This document shows positions 7,106-13,655 of a stretch of DNA of 19,487 nt, piece by piece. The notes beneath the pieces are model-generated. The model was not told where the DNA came from. It ran no database searches and saw only the letters and a program-made list of their open reading frames with translations. The DNA lies in contig JAGOSU010000008.1 in the NCBI GenBank assembly GCA_018062165.1, forward strand, positions 1-19,487, read 5' to 3'. The DNA comes from Minisyncoccota bacterium. GTDB lineage: Bacteria > Patescibacteriota > Minisyncoccia > Phycocordibacterales > Phycocordibacteraceae. Position 1 is the first letter of the stretch. Every line of letters starts with the position of its first letter. A program made the position numbers and the translations under genes.

Positions 7106-7582
7106 ATGAAGTATTTTGCCTATGGTTCCAATATGAACGAAAAGCAAATGGCGACCCGATGCCCGGAATCGAGATTCCTTGGCATAGGCGTACTTAAGGG
7201 CTATAGGTTAGATTTTACAATTTCTGACCCTGCCCACTGGGGTGGCGGAGGTTGTGCTGATGTCGTTCAAGCACCAGGTAGTGAAGTTTGGGGAGTGTTG
7301 TATGAAGTGACACTGCGTGATATCGAGAATCTTGACCGTGCTGAAGGTCAAGAATACAGGAGGATCACAAAGGGCATTGTTGATGAGCATGGAACAAAGA
7401 CCGAGGCGCATCTTTATGAAGTAGTAAGTAAGGCTCCGTTTAAAAAACCTTCTTCGGAGTATCTTAACGTTATAAAAATTGCGTCTTCGCAGTACAAGTT
7501 TCCAGACACGTACCTGGATTTTTTGGAAACAATAAGAAGTGATGAAGCAAGTTCTAACTCCACCCAGGGGCAGAAAAAATAA
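7106..7582 (+). CDS. Gamma-glutamylcyclotransferase-like (AIG2/GGCT fold) protein
   Basis: The 158-residue cytoplasmic protein begins MKYFAYGSNMNEKQMATRCP. The YGSN motif forms the substrate-binding loop of the gamma-glutamylcyclotransferase family. YRLDFT follows, then VVQAPGSEVWGVLYEVT, the usual conserved strand (VxGxxY), and DRAEGQEYRR with the expected catalytic acid in the EG pair. These enzymes release 5-oxoproline from gamma-glutamyl compounds; the exact substrate is not readable. The start is fixed by the promoter 6 bases upstream. The codon choice looks more AT-rich than in neighbouring genes, so recent acquisition is possible. Confidence 0.85.
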   Translation: MKYFAYGSNMNEKQMATRCPESRFLGIGVLKGYRLDFTISDPAHWGGGGCADVVQAPGSEVWGVLYEVTLRDIENLDRAEGQEYRRITKGIVDEHGTKTEAHLYEVVSKAPFKKPSSEYLNVIKIASSQYKFPDTYLDFLETIRSDEASSNSTQGQKK

Positions 7583-7610
7583 GTCAACAACTAGAACCTA
7601 AAAACGTTTG

Positions 7611-7682
7611 CTCCGCGACCAGGACTCGAACCTGGAACCAACTCCTTAACAGGGAGCTGCTCTACCATTGAGCTATCGCGGA
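7611..7682 (-). tRNA. trnN: tRNA-Asn(GTT)
   Basis: A full cloverleaf of 72 bases reads on the minus strand. The acceptor stem TCCGCGA/TCGCGGA pairs 7 of 7. The D stem is GCTC/GAGC. The anticodon stem GCTCC/GGAGT holds the loop CTGTTAA with anticodon GTT. The T stem CCAGG/CCTGG holds the loop TTCGAGT. The discriminator base is G, as usual for tRNA-Asn. CCA is not encoded (CAA follows). A sigma70-type promoter lies just upstream, and a short T-run follows downstream on the minus strand (7601-7607). Confidence 0.97.
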
Positions 7683-7690
7683 ATATGGGC

Positions 7691-7718
7691 ATTCTAGCCG
7701 AAAATCTGGATAGGGCAA
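7691..7718 (-). promoter_or_regulatory. Promoter of tRNA-Asn
   Basis: On the minus strand TTGCCC (7713-7718), a 16-base spacer and TAGAAT (7691-7696) lie 8 bases before the tRNA 5' end at 7682. Confidence 0.55.
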
Positions 7719-7732
7719 CGTGACCCATCTGG

Positions 7733-7738
7733 TATACT
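7733..7738 (+). promoter_or_regulatory. Extended -10 of the glutaredoxin-like/DUF167 operon
   Basis: CTGG-TATACT ends 9 bases before the ATG at 7748. The GTATAC core is palindromic, but the minus-strand reading does not precede any start at the right distance. Confidence 0.6.
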
Positions 7739-7747
7739 CGCCCTACG

Positions 7748-7981
7748 ATGCTTATCCTTTACGTCCAAGAGAAGTGCCCGTTCTCTGCAAAAGTCATCAA
7801 AGCGGGGGAGGAGATGGGCATAACTTTCGAGCTCCGGGACATCAAGGACCACAAACTTGAGAAGGAACTCCTCGATGCAGGAGGGAAGCGTGAGACACCG
7901 TATTTCATAGACACGGATACCAAGGTCGCCATGTACGGCTCTGATGATATCGTTTCCTATCTCGTCAACACGCTGGCATGA
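7748..7981 (+). CDS. Glutaredoxin-like protein with a monothiol CPFS motif
   Basis: The 77-residue protein has the length and order of a minimal glutaredoxin. The N-terminal strand is LILYVQEKCPFS, with active-site Cys10-Pro-Phe-Ser13. RETPYFID carries the cis-Pro loop (TPY), and MYGSDDIVSYL is the Gly-Ser/Asp-Asp glutathione-contact region. The active site has Ser in place of the second Cys, so it could work by a monothiol mechanism: deglutathionylation, or a glutathione-S-transferase N-domain-like role. Its stop codon overlaps the start of the next gene as ATGA, which means translational coupling. Confidence 0.85.
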   Translation: MLILYVQEKCPFSAKVIKAGEEMGITFELRDIKDHKLEKELLDAGGKRETPYFIDTDTKVAMYGSDDIVSYLVNTLA

Positions 7982-8202
7982 CCTACGTACGGGTGCGCGT
8001 TACTCCCGGCGCAAAACGGGAGAGCGTCATTGAGACCGATGGCAAATCCCTTTCCATCTCTGTCAAAGAACCTGCAGAGCGCAATCTCGCTAACACACGG
8101 GTGCGCGAGCTTCTCGCTGAGCATCTAAGCGTACCGGTGGGAAAGGTGAAGCTCGTCGCGGGCCACCGCTCACCACAAAAGATATTCGATATTATTGATT
8201 GA
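7978..8202 (+). CDS. DUF167 (YggU-family) protein
   Basis: This 74-residue protein matches the small DUF167/YggU family: VRVRVTPGAKRESV at the N-terminus, LSISVKEPAERNLANTRVRE in the middle, and KVKLVAGHRSPQKIFDI at the C-terminus. The VxPxAxR start, the P-x-x-(G/R)-x-A-N core and the GxxSxxK end are the family signature. The biochemical role of the family is not known. It overlaps the glutaredoxin-like gene by 4 bases and is transcribed from that gene's promoter. It is convergent with def-fmt, 14 bases away. Confidence 0.9.
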   Translation: MTYVRVRVTPGAKRESVIETDGKSLSISVKEPAERNLANTRVRELLAEHLSVPVGKVKLVAGHRSPQKIFDIID

Positions 8203-8216
8203 CCCCGACCTGCTCG

Positions 8217-9581
8217 CTAGTCGAGGGTCTTTTTGAACTCATCGTAGTTCGTCTCCTTCTTTCCTTCGGGAACAATACGTTCAGGAATAAAGGCGCCACC
8301 TTCAAAACGTGCGCTCTTTATTTTCACCCGCAGCTTCTTTCCGGCTCGTTCTGCAAAGAAATACGTGCCTGGAGACTCCGCATAGGCGCGATATTTGTTC
8401 CAATTCTCTTGAGCCTCCGCGTTCAGATCGAGAAGTCCATCTTCCTTCGCAATCTTTCCGGAGTGCGTTGCTTGAGAGTGATCCTGCGGCACTTCCTTAA
8501 TCTCTCCTGCCTCAAAGGCTGGGAGGATGTCAGCGAGAAGGTTAGCGCCTTCCTCAATGAGGCGAGCACGCAATTCAACGGTAGTCTCAGTCGGGAGAAT
8601 GCGCGTTTCCTTTGCGGCAACAATGTCTCCCGCATCAAGCTCATAGACCATCTTCTGGATGGTGACGCCGGTTACACTTTCACCAGCAAGGAGTGCTCCT
8701 TCAACAGGAGACGCGCCGCGATACTTGGGCAGGAGGGAATAGTGGATGTTCAACACTCCCTTGGGGAACGACGCAATAAGCTTCTCAGGCAGAATCTTCC
8801 CGAAAGCAACGGCAATGCCGTAGGAGGCACCGTAGCCCTGGATGGCTCTCTGGGCTTCCGCATCAAGAGCGTCCACCGCAAGAACGGGCACCTTATGGGT
8901 GAGTGCCCACTCTTTAACCGGAGAGGAGGTCATCTTCATGCCGCGTCCGCTCGGAGCATCTGCTGAGGTAACGATGAGCGCTGGTGTGAGACCCCGGAAG
9001 TAGAGAATCTCAAGCGTATCAGCAGCAACGTAAGGGGTACCAAAGTACACGAACGGCTCGTGCTCCATATCTCCGGCGGGTCCCATCGCGCGGAGGTCTT
9101 GAGCGTGGTCAATGAACAAAATGCCGTCGAGGTGATCAATTTCGTGCTGGTAGGCCTGTGCAAGGATGCCGCCCCCACCGCGCTCGAATTTCTTTCCCGA
9201 CTCGTCATAAGCAACGACGGTGGCGCGCTCGTGTCGGTCAGTCTTTCCGTACACACCGCGAACCGACAGACATCCTTCGTCGACTTCGACGCGTCGCCGT
9301 GAGCTCTTTACAATCGAAGGGTTAATGAACACACCTATCCCTGGTGCTTTCTCACCCTCTTCGTTCTGCGGAATCATTCGGTCATAGCGAACGATAAAGA
9401 TGCGCCAAGGTAGTCCAACCTGAGGAGCAGCAAGAGCAACGCCATCTGGCTCGCCATCAAGCGTCTCTTCCATATCGCGGAGCATCTTCGAAAGCTCAGG
9501 CGTGCCAAAGAGCTCTTGCGGCACCTCTTTCGCTGTTTCGCGAAGTACTGCCTCGCCGGTTTGTAGTATGGGAAGCAACAT
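8217..9581 (-). CDS. def-fmt: Bifunctional peptide deformylase / methionyl-tRNA formyltransferase fusion
   Basis: One 454-residue chain holds both enzymes of the N-formylmethionine cycle. Residues 1-165 are a peptide deformylase with GVALAAPQ (47-54), EGCLSV (102-107) and QHEIDH (145-150), so the metal ligands Cys104, His146 and His150 and the catalytic Glu147 are all present. Residues from about 176 are a formyltransferase: FVYFGTPYVAADTL, catalytic NIH (278-280), SLLPKYRG (282-289) and LDAGD with catalytic Asp316. The C-terminal tRNA-binding domain seems shorter than in E. coli Fmt, with strands missing before KKETNYDEFKK. The domains are separated by only about ten residues. The start lies 2 bases after the stop of the upstream 94-residue gene, so translation is coupled. 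Confidence 0.95.
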   Translation of the reverse strand: MLLPILQTGEAVLRETAKEVPQELFGTPELSKMLRDMEETLDGEPDGVALAAPQVGLPWRIFIVRYDRMIPQNEEGEKAPGIGVFINPSIVKSSRRRVEVDEGCLSVRGVYGKTDRHERATVVAYDESGKKFERGGGGILAQAYQHEIDHLDGILFIDHAQDLRAMGPAGDMEHEPFVYFGTPYVAADTLEILYFRGLTPALIVTSADAPSGRGMKMTSSPVKEWALTHKVPVLAVDALDAEAQRAIQGYGASYGIAVAFGKILPEKLIASFPKGVLNIHYSLLPKYRGASPVEGALLAGESVTGVTIQKMVYELDAGDIVAAKETRILPTETTVELRARLIEEGANLLADILPAFEAGEIKEVPQDHSQATHSGKIAKEDGLLDLNAEAQENWNKYRAYAESPGTYFFAERAGKKLRVKIKSARFEGGAFIPERIVPEGKKETNYDEFKKTLD

Positions 9582-9583
9582 GG

Positions 9584-9868
9584 TTAAAAAGGATTAGCGT
9601 CCTGGTGCTTCTTTGGGTCCACTTCCCACCAGAACTTCTTCGAGAAGTTCTTTGCTCGCCTGCAGACGCTCTGTAGGTAGTAAAGGTCCTTGGTTGGGAT
9701 GCCTTCAAGAATCTTACCCATGCGAGACATCGTAAGAGGGGGAAGCCCGTCTTTGGAACGGGAGAGGTTTAAGTGTCGCGTAAAGAACCGCATCAGTTCG
9801 CCCCGCTCGGTCTTACGCGTCCCCGGAGCCTTCGCTGGTGCTTGGAGGAGGTCGCGTATGTGCTTCAT
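9584..9868 (-). CDS. Small basic protein of unknown function, operon partner of def-fmt
   Basis: The 94-residue protein is basic and probably mostly helical. It includes MRFFTRHLNLSRSKDG, TMSRMGKILEGIPTKDLYYL and CRRAKNFSKKFWWEVDPKK. It has no membrane segment and no catalytic motif I recognise. The GIPTKDLYYLQSVCRRAKNF portion resembles a conserved helix pair I have seen in CPR hypothetical proteins, which is a weak memory. It overlaps the PEGA gene by ATGA (9865-9868) and its own stop is 2 bases before def-fmt. Its position inside a translation-initiation operon suggests, but does not show, an RNA- or ribosome-related role. Confidence 0.7.
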   Translation of the reverse strand: MKHIRDLLQAPAKAPGTRKTERGELMRFFTRHLNLSRSKDGLPPLTMSRMGKILEGIPTKDLYYLQSVCRRAKNFSKKFWWEVDPKKHQDANPF

Positions 9869-10653
9869 AAGTTGACTACGTAGAGCTTTTGGTCTGAATA
9901 GACCACCACAGAGCCGTCAGACCAGGAAGCCGCGCGAGGGTTGGTGCCGCGCAGGAGTGGCGCAAAGAACTGAGGAGCGCGCGGGTCAAGTTCAAGTACG
10001 AAGAGCGTCTGTCCCACTGAGATAACAAGGACGTCGTCGCGCCCAGGGTAGGGCAGTACCGAGTTGATGTTCTCAACGGGTGTCATAACCGCAGTCGGGC
10101 CACATCCTTCTTCAACGCAGAGATAGGGAGGAGGGGTGCAGGTTGGGGTGGTGCTTGCTTCTGCAACGATGTTCTTTCCGCTCACGTAAACCAGGGCGCA
10201 GCCGCCAGCAAGGGTAAGTGGCGCTTGCAGTGTTGGGAGCTTCGTCTTGCTTACATCGGCAGCGGCTTTTGCGGTGTCTTCTGCAGGAATCGGCGCAACC
10301 GTAACCTTCACCGGTATGATGATCGGGCGGGCGATGGTCTCGGCATCCGAGGCGATGGTGATGAGTTCATTCCAAGGCTGTGCGCCTTCAACGCTCACGA
10401 TAACGACGTGGTTTCCAGGGAGCATGCCAATGCGCACCAAGCCTCCTCCGCTGGTGCGGCTGTATGCCTCGTCGACATAGACGGAGGCGCCAGCAGGCAC
10501 GTCTTCTAGCACAAGCGTTCCTACGCGAACAATAGAGGCGCCGGGGCCGATGCGGAAGCCGGTAAGGAAGAACAGGACAATTGCCGTGACAATCACGACA
10601 ATGGCGATGAGTAGCCACCAGCGAGAGAGAAATGAGGACTCCGTCTTCTTCAT
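9865..10653 (-). CDS. Membrane-anchored PEGA-domain protein
   Basis: From the ATG at 10653 the protein has 262 residues: a cytoplasmic basic start (MKKTESSFLSRWW), one membrane helix (about residues 13-32) and an exported part. The region from about residue 46 has the PEGA pattern: GTLVLEDVPAGASVYVDE, then GMLPGNHVVIVSVEGAQPW. PEGA domains are beta-sandwich modules of bacterial surface proteins. The C-terminal half has strands such as DDVLVISVGQTLFVLEL and SVVVYSDQKLYVVNL, as in beta-propeller blades. A GTG start at 10689 would abut murA, but a TATCGT box 7 bases before 10653 favours the inner ATG. Confidence 0.8.
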   Translation of the reverse strand: MKKTESSFLSRWWLLIAIVVIVTAIVLFFLTGFRIGPGASIVRVGTLVLEDVPAGASVYVDEAYSRTSGGGLVRIGMLPGNHVVIVSVEGAQPWNELITIASDAETIARPIIIPVKVTVAPIPAEDTAKAAADVSKTKLPTLQAPLTLAGGCALVYVSGKNIVAEASTTPTCTPPPYLCVEEGCGPTAVMTPVENINSVLPYPGRDDVLVISVGQTLFVLELDPRAPQFFAPLLRGTNPRAASWSDGSVVVYSDQKLYVVNL

Positions 10654-10660
10654 GGGGGAC

Positions 10661-10666
10661 ACGATA
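10661..10666 (-). promoter_or_regulatory. Possible internal -10 of the PEGA/def-fmt operon
   Basis: TATCGT on the minus strand, preceded by TGT, ends 7 bases before the ATG at 10653. It lies in the 36 bases between murA and the PEGA gene, so the downstream genes may be transcribed apart from murA. Confidence 0.45.
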
Positions 10667-10689
10667 ACAGGAAACAGGCTCCCCCGCAC

Positions 10690-12003
10690 CTAGCCGCCAA
10701 ACGTCTCTACCGAGGCACCCACTTGGTTAAGGCGCAGTGCGATACCTTCGTATCCGCGATTGATGTTGTAGACGTTGCGGAGGGTAGAGCGTCCTTCTGC
10801 GGCGAGCATGCCGATAAGAAGAATGGTTGCTGGCCTGAGTGCTGGAGGGCACACAATTTCTGCGCCACGAAGGTGCCGTGCGCCCGTGATGTTGATACGG
10901 TGTGGATCCAGAAGTTGTGTGTCTGCACCAAGGCGGTCGAGCTCAGTGTAATAAATGGCGCGTTTCTCGTAGACCCAATCGTGGATGAGTGTGGTGCCCT
11001 CTGCTTGAGTGGCGATGACAGCAAAGAAAGGAAGGTTGTCGATGTTGAGGCCAGGGTACGGGCGTGCATGAATCTTTTCTGGAAACGCAACGAGGTCTGA
11101 GGGCTCTACGGAAATGTCAGCGAGCTTGGTGATGCCGTTTTCCGACATACCCACTGGAGTGACGGAGAACTTTAGGCCCATCTTCTCAAGTACAGACAGT
11201 TCAACTTCAAGGAACTCGATTGGTGCACGTTCGATGGTGAACTTCGAGCGTGTGACAACCGCAGCGGCGATAAAGAACATTGCGTCAGTAGGATCCTCTG
11301 CAACTGAGTAAGAAACATCTGCCTTAATCTCAGGAAGTCCGGTGACAGAGAGGGTGGTGGTGCCAATGCCTTCGATGCCAACCCCGAGCATCTTAAGGTA
11401 GCCGCATACTTCCTGAACCTGGTAGTTTGCAGAGGCGTAGCGAAGGACACTTGTGCCCTGGATGCGAGCGGCGGCGAGGAGTGCATTAATGGTGGCGGTG
11501 TCGCTCGACTCGTAGAAGATGACGTTTGCTGGCTTAAGAGCGTCGTGGGTAATGTGGAAGTGGTCGGTTCTCGCTTCGATGTCGACACCGAAGTTCTCAA
11601 GCGCCCAGAGGTGCGAGCGAACTGAGCGAAGCCCGAGCGTGCAGCCACCAGACTGTGGGAGGTCGAAGGATTTGAAGTGATGGAGGAGGGGACCTATGAA
11701 CATAAGAATGCTGCGGGTCTTTGTAGCAGCGACGCGGTCGATTGCATCGAGCGAAAGTTTCTCCGGAGGGGTGACGGTGAGCGTGTGGTCGTTCCAGACT
11801 ACGGAGACTCCGATTGATTCCAACACCTCAATGAGGCGATTCACTTCCTCAATCTTAGGGACGTTGAGGAGTGTGGTCGTTCCTTTATTAAGGAGGGAGG
11901 CAGCGAGCAGGGCAACAGCTCCGTTCTTTGAGCGGTTGGTCAGGACTGAACCCTTGAGTTGTTTGCCGCCCTCGACGCCGAAGCTAATCTCCTCCTTAGG
12001 CAT
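10690..12003 (-). CDS. murA: UDP-N-acetylglucosamine 1-carboxyvinyltransferase (MurA)
   Basis: The 437-residue protein is full length for MurA, which adds enolpyruvate to UDP-GlcNAc in the first committed step of peptidoglycan synthesis. The substrate-binding Lys-Asn pair sits in LTNRSKNGAVALL. The catalytic and fosfomycin-target Cys sits in SGGCTLGLRSVRSH (GGC-T-x-G-x-R). The catalytic Asp region is YPGLNIDNLPFF, in place of YPGFPTDMQ. The late Arg is in ALRPATILLIGMLAAEG, and the end reads YNINRGYEGIALRLNQVGA. The sequence differs from model MurA around the Asp loop, as expected for a distant lineage. Promoter TACTAT lies 7 bases before the ATG. Confidence 0.93.
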   Translation of the reverse strand: MPKEEISFGVEGGKQLKGSVLTNRSKNGAVALLAASLLNKGTTTLLNVPKIEEVNRLIEVLESIGVSVVWNDHTLTVTPPEKLSLDAIDRVAATKTRSILMFIGPLLHHFKSFDLPQSGGCTLGLRSVRSHLWALENFGVDIEARTDHFHITHDALKPANVIFYESSDTATINALLAAARIQGTSVLRYASANYQVQEVCGYLKMLGVGIEGIGTTTLSVTGLPEIKADVSYSVAEDPTDAMFFIAAAVVTRSKFTIERAPIEFLEVELSVLEKMGLKFSVTPVGMSENGITKLADISVEPSDLVAFPEKIHARPYPGLNIDNLPFFAVIATQAEGTTLIHDWVYEKRAIYYTELDRLGADTQLLDPHRINITGARHLRGAEIVCPPALRPATILLIGMLAAEGRSTLRNVYNINRGYEGIALRLNQVGASVETFGG

Positions 12004-12010
12004 TGTGGGG

Positions 12011-12016
12011 ATAGTA
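12011..12016 (-). promoter_or_regulatory. -10 box of a leaderless promoter for murA
   Basis: TACTAT on the minus strand ends 7 bases before the ATG at 12003. It is back-to-back with the T-arm-like repeat at 12027 and the divergent promoter at 12055. Confidence 0.55.
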
Positions 12017-12026
12017 GCATTTGGGG

Positions 12027-12049
12027 GGTTCGAATCCTAGGCGGCCAGC
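12027..12049 (+). repeat. Shorter, T-arm-like relative of the island repeat (copy 0)
   Basis: This stretch begins GGTTCGAATCC and ends GGCCAGC. It shares with the three long copies the opening GGTTC-S-AA, the closing GCCAGC and its place just before a promoter, but it is 5 bases shorter in the middle. After the closing GCCAGC it continues AGAGG, like AGACTGG after copy 2. The opening is a perfect tRNA T-loop context (GG-TTCGAAT-CC), but no tRNA body precedes it. The relation is likely, not certain. Confidence 0.5.
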
Positions 12050-12054
12050 AGAGG

Positions 12055-12060
12055 TATACT
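12055..12060 (+). promoter_or_regulatory. -10 of a leaderless promoter (first island gene)
   Basis: AGG-TATACT ends 7 bases before the ATG at 12068 and starts 5 bases after repeat copy 0. Confidence 0.65.
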
Positions 12061-12067
12061 ATTTCAA

Positions 12068-12532
12068 ATGCACAACAAGCGTATCCGCAAAATCTTTTGG
12101 GGCCTGCTGTTTCTGACGCCGCCTCTACTGTTTTTGGTCTTCCTAGACAAGATGCAAGGTTTGTTAACAGTGGATACACCACTGCCGTTTGTGCTTGCTG
12201 TACTTGTGCTTCCTTGGGTTTTCGGATGCGTCGGAGCGATACTTATTCTTTTAGGGATCTTCAATATTTCTAAGAAGTCGCCTGTATCTGCGAACGAGAC
12301 AATCGTTTCGCCAAGCGCGCAAATCAAGGACGGTCTTTCGATGATTGCAGCGGCTGTTGCTCCGTTTGCTCTTGTCTACATCGCATTCCTTTTCTCTACT
12401 CCAGGCAGTAATCAGGACGGTGGAATCATTCTTATATTCTTTATTCCGGTTTCTCTCGTGTTCGCTATTTTAGGACTTTACAGAGTTACCAAGGGACTTG
12501 TTCGTAAATCCCGCGAAGGTACCTCTACATAG
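12068..12532 (+). CDS. Four-helix membrane protein of unknown function (island gene 1)
   Basis: The 154-residue protein has about four hydrophobic segments (near residues 9-25, 40-63, 90-110 and 120-138) and charged ends (MHNKRIRKIFW, RKSREGTST). A hydrophilic loop, KKSPVSANETIVSPSAQIKDG, separates the two helix pairs. No known family is recognised. It has its own leaderless promoter and is bounded by repeat copies 0 and 1, with copy 1 starting 13 bases after the stop. It is divergent from murA and unrelated in look to its neighbours. Confidence 0.65.
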   Translation: MHNKRIRKIFWGLLFLTPPLLFLVFLDKMQGLLTVDTPLPFVLAVLVLPWVFGCVGAILILLGIFNISKKSPVSANETIVSPSAQIKDGLSMIAAAVAPFALVYIAFLFSTPGSNQDGGIILIFFIPVSLVFAILGLYRVTKGLVRKSREGTST

Positions 12533-12544
12533 GTTGGCAAGCAA

Positions 12545-12572
12545 GGTTCCAACATCGTCCCAGACAGCCAGC
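12545..12572 (+). repeat. 28-base island repeat, copy 1
   Basis: It begins GGTTCCAACATCG and ends CCCAGACAGCCAGC. It is identical to copy 3 except for the first base, and to copy 2 except for one base. It lies between the stop of island gene 1 (12532) and the stop of island gene 2 (12577, minus strand), so it separates two converging genes. GTTGG at 12533-12537 can pair with CCAAC at 12549-12553, giving a 5-bp hairpin found only at this copy. Confidence 0.9.
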
Positions 12573-12576
12573 TTTC

Positions 12577-13578
12577 TTAAACTTTTAAGGGATTATAAAG
12601 ACACTTTCCGTCCTCACTATAAATCGGAATGTGCTCATTCTTCGGATACAACTTGTTTTGTATAGCAATTATTTCTTCAACAATCTCTTTAGTGGGCCGT
12701 TTTCCATCGCCGTCCAATTCCTGTTGCGTATCGTCGCTAACAACTATGGCATTAAATGTATTTGGGCTGAGAAGTTGCCGAAACGCTCGTCGGTTTGTTT
12801 CAAGTGAATCAGATATAAGCCCTCCTTTTCTATAACTTTTTATTCCGCGCCTACTGTCATAGACCTCTTCCTTTTCGGGCTTAAACTCTGGGATAAGAAC
12901 ACGATTTGAAGGGGGGACACTTTTGTAGGTAGACCAATCTATTTCAGGTCCGCGACGCTCAAAAATTGCAGCCATTCTATCACTCCAACCTCTTCCTTCC
13001 GGATTTTTTGGGAACTTTACACAAATTTCGCCTCCAGTTGCCCAGCCAGTCTCACAGGTCAGAGCAGCATTCACCTCATTAGGCCAAAGTTGCTTGAAAA
13101 TATCGGTTACGAAAATGACTCGCTTTCCGAAGCGTGTTCGGTTTGGGCCAAAACCAATTTTCTTTTGCTCCTCGGACTCTCTATTCGCCGCGTGCCCAAC
13201 CAAGTTGTACCAGATGCCATTCTTATAGAAAATACTTCCGTCTTTTCCCTTATACCCGATGCCTCCACGTAAAATACTCTCAACCAGACTAACCTCGGTG
13301 CCGTGTATTGCGAGTCCATCAGCGTTTATATCAAACGATTCGATTTCTTCAGGTTTGCGGGAACGCAAACGTTCCCTTAAGAGAAACCCTTCGCTATCGG
13401 GGTCGTCTTCTCCGGAACGTTCGTAGGTAATCTGCTGGTCTACCATTTGGCTCGCATCCTCGTGATCACGCGCAAACCCGTAGTATTCGAGGGCTCTCAT
13501 CCGCTCAGCTTCTTCCATAGCACGCTCCTTGCTGTAGGGGAGTTCAGTATTGGACTTGGGAGGTTGTTCGTCGCTCAT
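12577..13578 (-). CDS. Possible ADP-ribosyltransferase-fold protein (island gene 2)
   Basis: The 333-residue soluble protein has a charged N-terminal region (residues 1-80, rich in Glu, Asp and Arg) and a C-terminal domain. The domain has LAIHGTEVSLVESILRGGI (89-107) and RFGKRVIFVTDIF (149-161). In PARP-like ADP-ribosyltransferases the order is an H-G-(S/T) strand, a helix ending IL-x-x-GL, then FGKGIYF(A)D, so the spacing and residues agree. TGGEICVKFP (181-190) and VPPSNRVLIPEF (221-232) could be later strands of that fold. The third catalytic residue is not identifiable by eye. The call is a hypothesis. The gene points opposite to the other island genes, has a perfect TATAAT box 6 bases before its ATG, and looks more AT-rich than the housekeeping genes. 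Confidence 0.6.
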   Translation of the reverse strand: MSDEQPPKSNTELPYSKERAMEEAERMRALEYYGFARDHEDASQMVDQQITYERSGEDDPDSEGFLLRERLRSRKPEEIESFDINADGLAIHGTEVSLVESILRGGIGYKGKDGSIFYKNGIWYNLVGHAANRESEEQKKIGFGPNRTRFGKRVIFVTDIFKQLWPNEVNAALTCETGWATGGEICVKFPKNPEGRGWSDRMAAIFERRGPEIDWSTYKSVPPSNRVLIPEFKPEKEEVYDSRRGIKSYRKGGLISDSLETNRRAFRQLLSPNTFNAIVVSDDTQQELDGDGKRPTKEIVEEIIAIQNKLYPKNEHIPIYSEDGKCLYNPLKV

Positions 13579-13584
13579 GGCGCA

Positions 13585-13590
13585 ATTATA
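13585..13590 (-). promoter_or_regulatory. -10 of a leaderless promoter (island gene 2)
   Basis: GGGG-TATAAT on the minus strand ends 6 bases before the ATG at 13578. Further upstream the complement of repeat copy 2 supplies TTGGAA with a 19-base spacer, a possible but long-spaced -35. Confidence 0.7.
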
Positions 13591-13607
13591 CCCCTATGGA
13601 ATAAAAA

Positions 13608-13635
13608 GGTTCCAACATCGTCCAAGACAGCCAGC
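13608..13635 (+). repeat. 28-base island repeat, copy 2
   Basis: Same 28-base unit as copy 1 with one change (CCAAG in place of CCCAG in the middle). It lies in the divergent gap between island genes 2 and 3. It is followed after 7 bases by the -10 of gene 3. CCAG-CAGA-CTGG at 13631-13642 is a small hairpin at its right end. Confidence 0.9.
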
Positions 13636-13642
13636 AGACTGG

Positions 13643-13648
13643 TAATAT
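13643..13648 (+). promoter_or_regulatory. Extended -10 of a leaderless promoter (island gene 3)
   Basis: CTGG-TAATAT ends 7 bases before the ATG at 13656 and begins 7 bases after repeat copy 2. Confidence 0.55.
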
Positions 13649-13655
13649 AGATTTA

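Noticed and set aside
7021..7107. N-terminal extension of the histidine phosphatase to 7107
   Set aside because: The added residues are not membrane or domain sequence, and they cover the TATACT box that fits the start at 7020.
8199..8966. Plus-strand open frame of 255 codons opposite def-fmt
   Set aside because: It mirrors the well-supported formyltransferase domain, shows no recognisable domain and starts inside the DUF167 stop region.
12027..12049. A tRNA gene at the GG-TTCGAAT-CC motif
   Set aside because: No acceptor, D or anticodon arm can be formed upstream, where the murA start and promoter lie, and the T stem pairs for only two or three bases.
12576..12589. CTTAA/TTAAG hairpin at the end of island gene 2 as a terminator
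   Set aside because: The stem is AT-only with no T-run on either strand, and it overlaps the stop codon.
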